From Ascidia mentula (Eukaryota > Chordata > Ascidiacea > Phlebobranchia > Ascidiidae): a stretch of DNA of 64,000 bases. Below are positions 59,828 through 64,000 of the stretch, piece by piece (within the stretch, counting starts at the first letter, position 1; each line of letters starts with the position of its first letter). The stretch lies in assembly GCA_947561715.1 (NCBI GenBank), contig OX387203.1:8990001-9054000 (forward strand). The letters run 5' to 3'. Below the pieces are notes generated by a model, which was not told the DNA's origin, did not search any database, and saw nothing but the letters and a program-made list of their open reading frames with translations. The translations under genes and the position numbers were made by a program.

Positions 59828-60534
59828 ATGTGATAATGTATACATTTTCTGACAGTATAAAACAAACTTTTATAACTGCTGCGCCTCCTGCAGTACGCAT
59901 TTGCCCCCAGCACGTGAGCTCACAAATCGAGTTAATGCATACGACAATACCTGGATTTCGGTACAAGAAGTTTCTCGGGCAATAACGTAACGTCAGTCGT
60001 CCATTGTTTGCTACATTGAAATTTTTCGCTTCCTTTGTAATTTGTGCTCACTTGCCGATCTGCTGCAATATCTATGCACACTTTTACAGCAATAGCAAAT
60101 AATGCGTTACAGCAAATCCTTGTGTTGAGGAAAATTTAGCATGCAGAAATTTCGACTGCACTTTGTTGTATTAAGTTCTGTTGCATTGCGAATTTTTGGG
60201 TTTTATCAAGCTTATATATAAATACAAGCGAATGTTTTACCACCATAGATGCAGGTACAAATAACTCCTTCACTGTTGATGACTCGACCACGGATCGGAA
60301 CATTTTGTGAAAGCAAATGTGAGCCGTTTGTGATTAGTGAAAACCGTACGACCTTCAAGGAAGTATCTGAAATGACGTACAGCCATGTGGGCGATTTATT
60401 CATTTTTTTATTACTTTGCAAGTTTTTGGTCACGATGCACATCTTGTTCACGTATATAAATTTCTATGGCATTCTTCTAGGATTCTGTAGGTTATGTTCC
60501 ATAAAACACTGTTCACTACGTAGGTTGGCAAAAC
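59828..60534. other. Gene-free stretch
   Basis: No supported gene or repeat. Open frames on both strands (60212-60542) overlap each other and show no recognisable motif. Confidence 0.4.
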
Positions 60535-61463
60535 GAAAGTAAAGAAGACTCATACTTGTCGTGGCTCTAAATATGTTTGGATAAACCGTTCTAATCAGGA
60601 CACCAACGTGCTTTTGGCTTGGTAATTTGTTGTGGTCAACTCCTCACTAACAGAATATATAGGTCTAAGATAACCACAATTCCACGCTTGGGACGCCACC
60701 AAACTAAGCAAGATGGAGACAATAACATGAATTATTTGAACTGCAGACAGATGGCCACTGTTTTTGCATATTAGGTCTCATCAGTAAAGCTTAGTGTGAC
60801 TCTGGGGAATTCCTTGTGTTAAATTGCACATGCCTAAAAAATTTAAACGGTGTTTGTTCAGTGAATGGTTTCCTAATGGTTTAGCTGTCGACTGATTAAA
60901 AAGAATTCAACAACAACAGGTTTTGTGCAAACTATCAAAAGGCGCAAAATTACCGATTTGCCTTTTTTGAAAGGTATGTTTTTCGTATAGTTGTCGATTT
61001 TCGACACCTTAAGTATCGTCCAGGCAAATTGCAAAAGAATGGGGATCGATTCCCAATGTCACTTAACAAGCATTGTCCATATATTGAAGATTTTAGGGAC
61101 GATGTCAGGAATTGCGCTGACAAAAAACTTTCGTGGAAATCAATGTGATTATTGTCGTTCAAAAATTCATTGTAATGGTGTATGTTAAACATGTAGCGAA
61201 ATATCAGGAAACTACGTGATTTAACGGAGGATGATTCATGCTCTGTAATGAACGCCTTGTTTTCCCAAATTATAGCTTTCAGTAAATGTCGATAAGAAAC
61301 TGGTTGATTTGAAAAAATTTGTGTCAAAAAATAACAAAATATGCGAAAAATAATCCAAAGATTTATTTGTTAACAACACATGTTAGGTCATATTTCAAAG
61401 TCAAAAGTGTCACAGTCGTTAAAGATCTTCGTCATTAATTTCGTCAGAAACGAAACCAGCGCT
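60535..61463 (-). repeat. Inverted copy of the flank downstream of the giant TSP1/EGF gene
   Basis: Read on the - strand it parallels 19423-20220: gttgaattctttttaatcag, agctaaaccattaggaaacc, the 'cagatggccactgttt' repeat scrap and tgattagaacggttta all have counterparts in the same order. The 3' UTR of the - strand paralog lies at its right end. Confidence 0.8.
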
Positions 61464-64000
61464 TTAAAGTTTCAGTTTCATCGGGTTGTCTTCATCGTGA
61501 GACGGATTTATCAACAATTCGGTCTTTAAATTTGCCAATCTTTTGTACACCTTATACAATATATTGGTTAAAAGCACTGCATAACATAGCATACAAAATT
61601 AAAAGCTGTTTCAGTCGGCAAAAAGGGTACTGGAATACATAACATATCAGATGCCTTCAGTAGCCGATATATATGTAAGATTTCATAAAATAGAAATCGT
61701 AATTTGTTAAAATATAAAATGTTCAACTATGCAATTAAGGCGTTCAATCCGTGTGATTTACCCAATATTCCATTTGCGTTAATCTATTGACTCTAAAAGA
61801 AATTCATACGATCATTCTCCATACAAATTCATGTACTATTTATGCCCTTAAAATGCTATTTTACCAGCACTGCAGCAAATACGAGCAGTAGGACCGCCGC
61901 GCTTCCTGAAAGCACGTAAAGCGCCAACATTTCAATTCTAGTTCTGCCAGACGCTGACGGATCTTTCTTTTTCTCCCTCATCCACAACACAAAGTTTGGC
62001 GGAAATTCTGAACCGAAAATTTGTCACATGCCAGTTGGGGTAATTAGATTAGATTATTAGATTAAAATAATTAGATTATTTTACAATGTCGCATGATTTG
62101 TATTTGCACATCAATATACATTATTACACAAAAGGTTTATGATAGCTTTGGTTGTAAATCTCTACGCTAAATCCACGCTTTTTACACTGAAATAAAAATT
62201 TGCTAAGTAATTCTTACCAATGCAGTTTCCATCTTGCAGGTCCATGTATGCTGGACAAGTACATTGAAAACTACCCACTGTGTTTTGACATTCCATGTAG
62301 TAACCAGTGCAAGGTTTCTTCTGTGGGTCGCTACATTCGTCGATGTCTGAAAGGCAAAAGCGTTTGAATAAATCTTAACTGAAGCCAACCAGCAAAACCC
62401 TGATAAACCACTTTAAGCAATGGATGGTGGCAAAGGTGTGACATGCACATACTGGACTGTGTTTACATCATTACTATTAAAGGGTTACGCAAATCCCCAA
62501 TAAACCGTGATATTTTTGATGAATGAAACGCGAACTAAACTTAAGGATAACGTGTGTTGTCCAGCAGATGTTTAATTTTTTTTGTTGTTTCATGTTGGTG
62601 AGGCCTGAAATATTTTATTAAAAAATATGATATTGGTGGTTCTTTATATCATTCTTTACATATTCAGTTGAATATTTCGTTTCAAATCACCAGTAGCCGA
62701 ACAAGCAAACAAAAGCAAGTTTAATTCTTACCAACGCAAGTCCTTCCGTGCCCGTCCATTCCTTCATTGCAGAAGCATTTGTACGAACCGAATATGTTTT
62801 CGCAAGTTGCGTTGACAGCGCACCCGGCATTTCCTTTCTGGCACTCGTTAACATCTGTTCAACAAAATATAACAAGCTAATATTTCTGAAATAATGCATA
62901 ATTTTTCCATGCTAAAGTCGCCCGCATTACAAACGCTTAACTTGGCTATTACAGCTATTACTTTGCATGTGCTGACAAAAGTCTCCAAAATTGTTCAATG
63001 CTTTACATATTGAAAAATTGCGAACTGTTTTTTTTTTAAAAACTAACATTAACTAACAAATAACGATCACTATTTTGTTGCTACGAAACAGAACATATCC
63101 CCAATTGAGACACGAAGCCAGTTACACAAGTACATGAATAATTTTCTTTAGTGTTGACACATATGGTGTTGTCTGGGCAAGTTTATAGCTACCCCCCCAA
63201 AAAAAAAACTTTTTTTATTAACTTTGGTTTCCTACAATTAAAAGCAAGGAATCTGTATCATGAATGCTTGTTCTTGATTTGTCGTCTTACTTAAAATTGC
63301 TGTTAAAATTTTGTAAGTGTTCTGCAGCCGATTGTATTTAGATCATTGAAGGAAGGACCAAGGGCATACCTGAGCAGACTGTTCCATTTCCTGTAAATCA
63401 AGGCTCGCATAAGCAAAGAAAACTTCCATCAGTGTCAACGCATCGACCGTTTTGGTGGCAATTTGAAATTTGGCTTGTGCATTCATCAACATCTGTGACA
63501 TACGTTTAAGAATTTGTGGTTGTTCGAGACAAGTGTGTGTCACACTAAACTTTTATTGCATGGACGCTAAGAACAAGCGACATATTGAATACTTAAACAC
63601 TAAGTAACCAAATTTGGAAGTAAACATGTATTTTCAAACACTGGTTCGGGTGCAGAAGTTTCGGTGTTTTTCACAATGAATTGCAACACGAGCTAAAAAC
63701 CTACTTTCACATTCCATGTTGCTGTTTTTCTGGAAGCCTGAGACGCACACACATCGGTAACTTCCTTCTGTGTTGACGCAGATTGAATTCAAGGGGCATG
63801 AACTACTTCCTTGTTTGGTGCACTCGTCAACGTCTGGAAAAACAAACAGTGACGTTTTTGTATTTTACTATTGATAACCACCAAGAAATGGCCAAGGATA
63901 TACGATATTACTACAGAAAATATGTACCTTGATCACAACATAGACCGCTCCACCTTGGTTGACATAAACAACCTGTAGCATTCGCAGTGGCTCCATTGTA
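61464..64000 (-). pseudogene. Inverted paralog of the 3' half of the giant TSP1/EGF gene, probably decayed (partial)
   Basis: Exons on the - strand, from the 5' side: 64000-63928 (partial, TSP1/EGF-like exon), 63833-63705, 63492-63370, a damaged exon about 63193-63088, 62854-62732, 62346-62218, 62007-61865 (membrane span, LLLVFAAV) and 61550-61464. They match the giant gene's exons 7-14 in order. Exon 63492-63370 has an in-frame TGA at 63400-63398 where the paralog has GGA. The next EGF exon has lost its start and its donor. The last exon stops early (MKLKL instead of continuing to NDEDL). The remaining exons are intact and keep their splice sites, so loss of function looks recent, or some exons may be skipped, since all are phase 1. 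The 5' part lies beyond the window. Confidence 0.75.

Overview
The window looks like nuclear DNA of an invertebrate animal. It is AT-rich, nearly every gene is split into exons of 60-250 bp by short GT-AG introns, and the protein families are metazoan: thrombospondin type 1 (TSP1) and EGF extracellular modules, an atlastin-type dynamin-superfamily GTPase, Mind-bomb-type SH3-like repeats and C2H2 zinc fingers. Gene density, intron size and repeat style suggest a tunicate such as Ciona; this is inference, not proof. No RNA gene or CRISPR array was found, and no virus-like element was recognised.

Layout. (1) 1-19422: a tandem family of TSP1/EGF genes on the + strand. The last exon of one copy lies at 14-36. 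A compact copy at 1532-5146 is predicted to be secreted (about 480 aa). A giant copy at 6646-19422 has a signal peptide, about 54 TSP1 modules, an EGF series, one membrane span and a short acidic tail. Its third exon (7582-15950) holds 43 near-identical 168-bp TSP1 units, including a higher-order duplication that carries the same one-base deletion twice. (2) 19423-23270: mostly gene-free, with a decayed zinc-finger gene at about 20643-21125. (3) 23271-51130: three intact copies (A, B, C) of a 17-exon gene for an 838-840 aa atlastin-like GTPase, each with a conserved 5' flank that begins in a tRNA-derived SINE, plus three orphan copies of that flank without a GTPase body. (4) 52575-58026: a gene for a protein of about 733 aa with five Mind-bomb-type repeats and an acidic, low-complexity tail. 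(5) 58199-59827: a composite inverted/tandem repeat insertion bounded by 12-bp direct repeats. (6) 60535-64000: an inverted, decaying paralog of the 3' half of the giant TSP1/EGF gene, on the - strand.

The 3' part of the giant gene plus its downstream flank (about 16855-20220) and region 60535-64000 are inverted homologous arms around a 40-kb interior that holds the GTPases and the Mind-bomb-repeat gene. Expansion, homogenisation and gene conversion dominate here: the TSP1 array, the mosaic GTPase copies and the repeated SINE-plus-flank blocks. One reading, offered only as inference, is a fast-evolving recognition/defence-type cluster pairing repetitive surface glycoproteins with GTPase effectors. 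Nothing in the sequence proves a functional link.

Exon boundaries come from reading splice signals, codon phase and paralog comparison by eye. They should be right to the base in most cases but have no transcript support.
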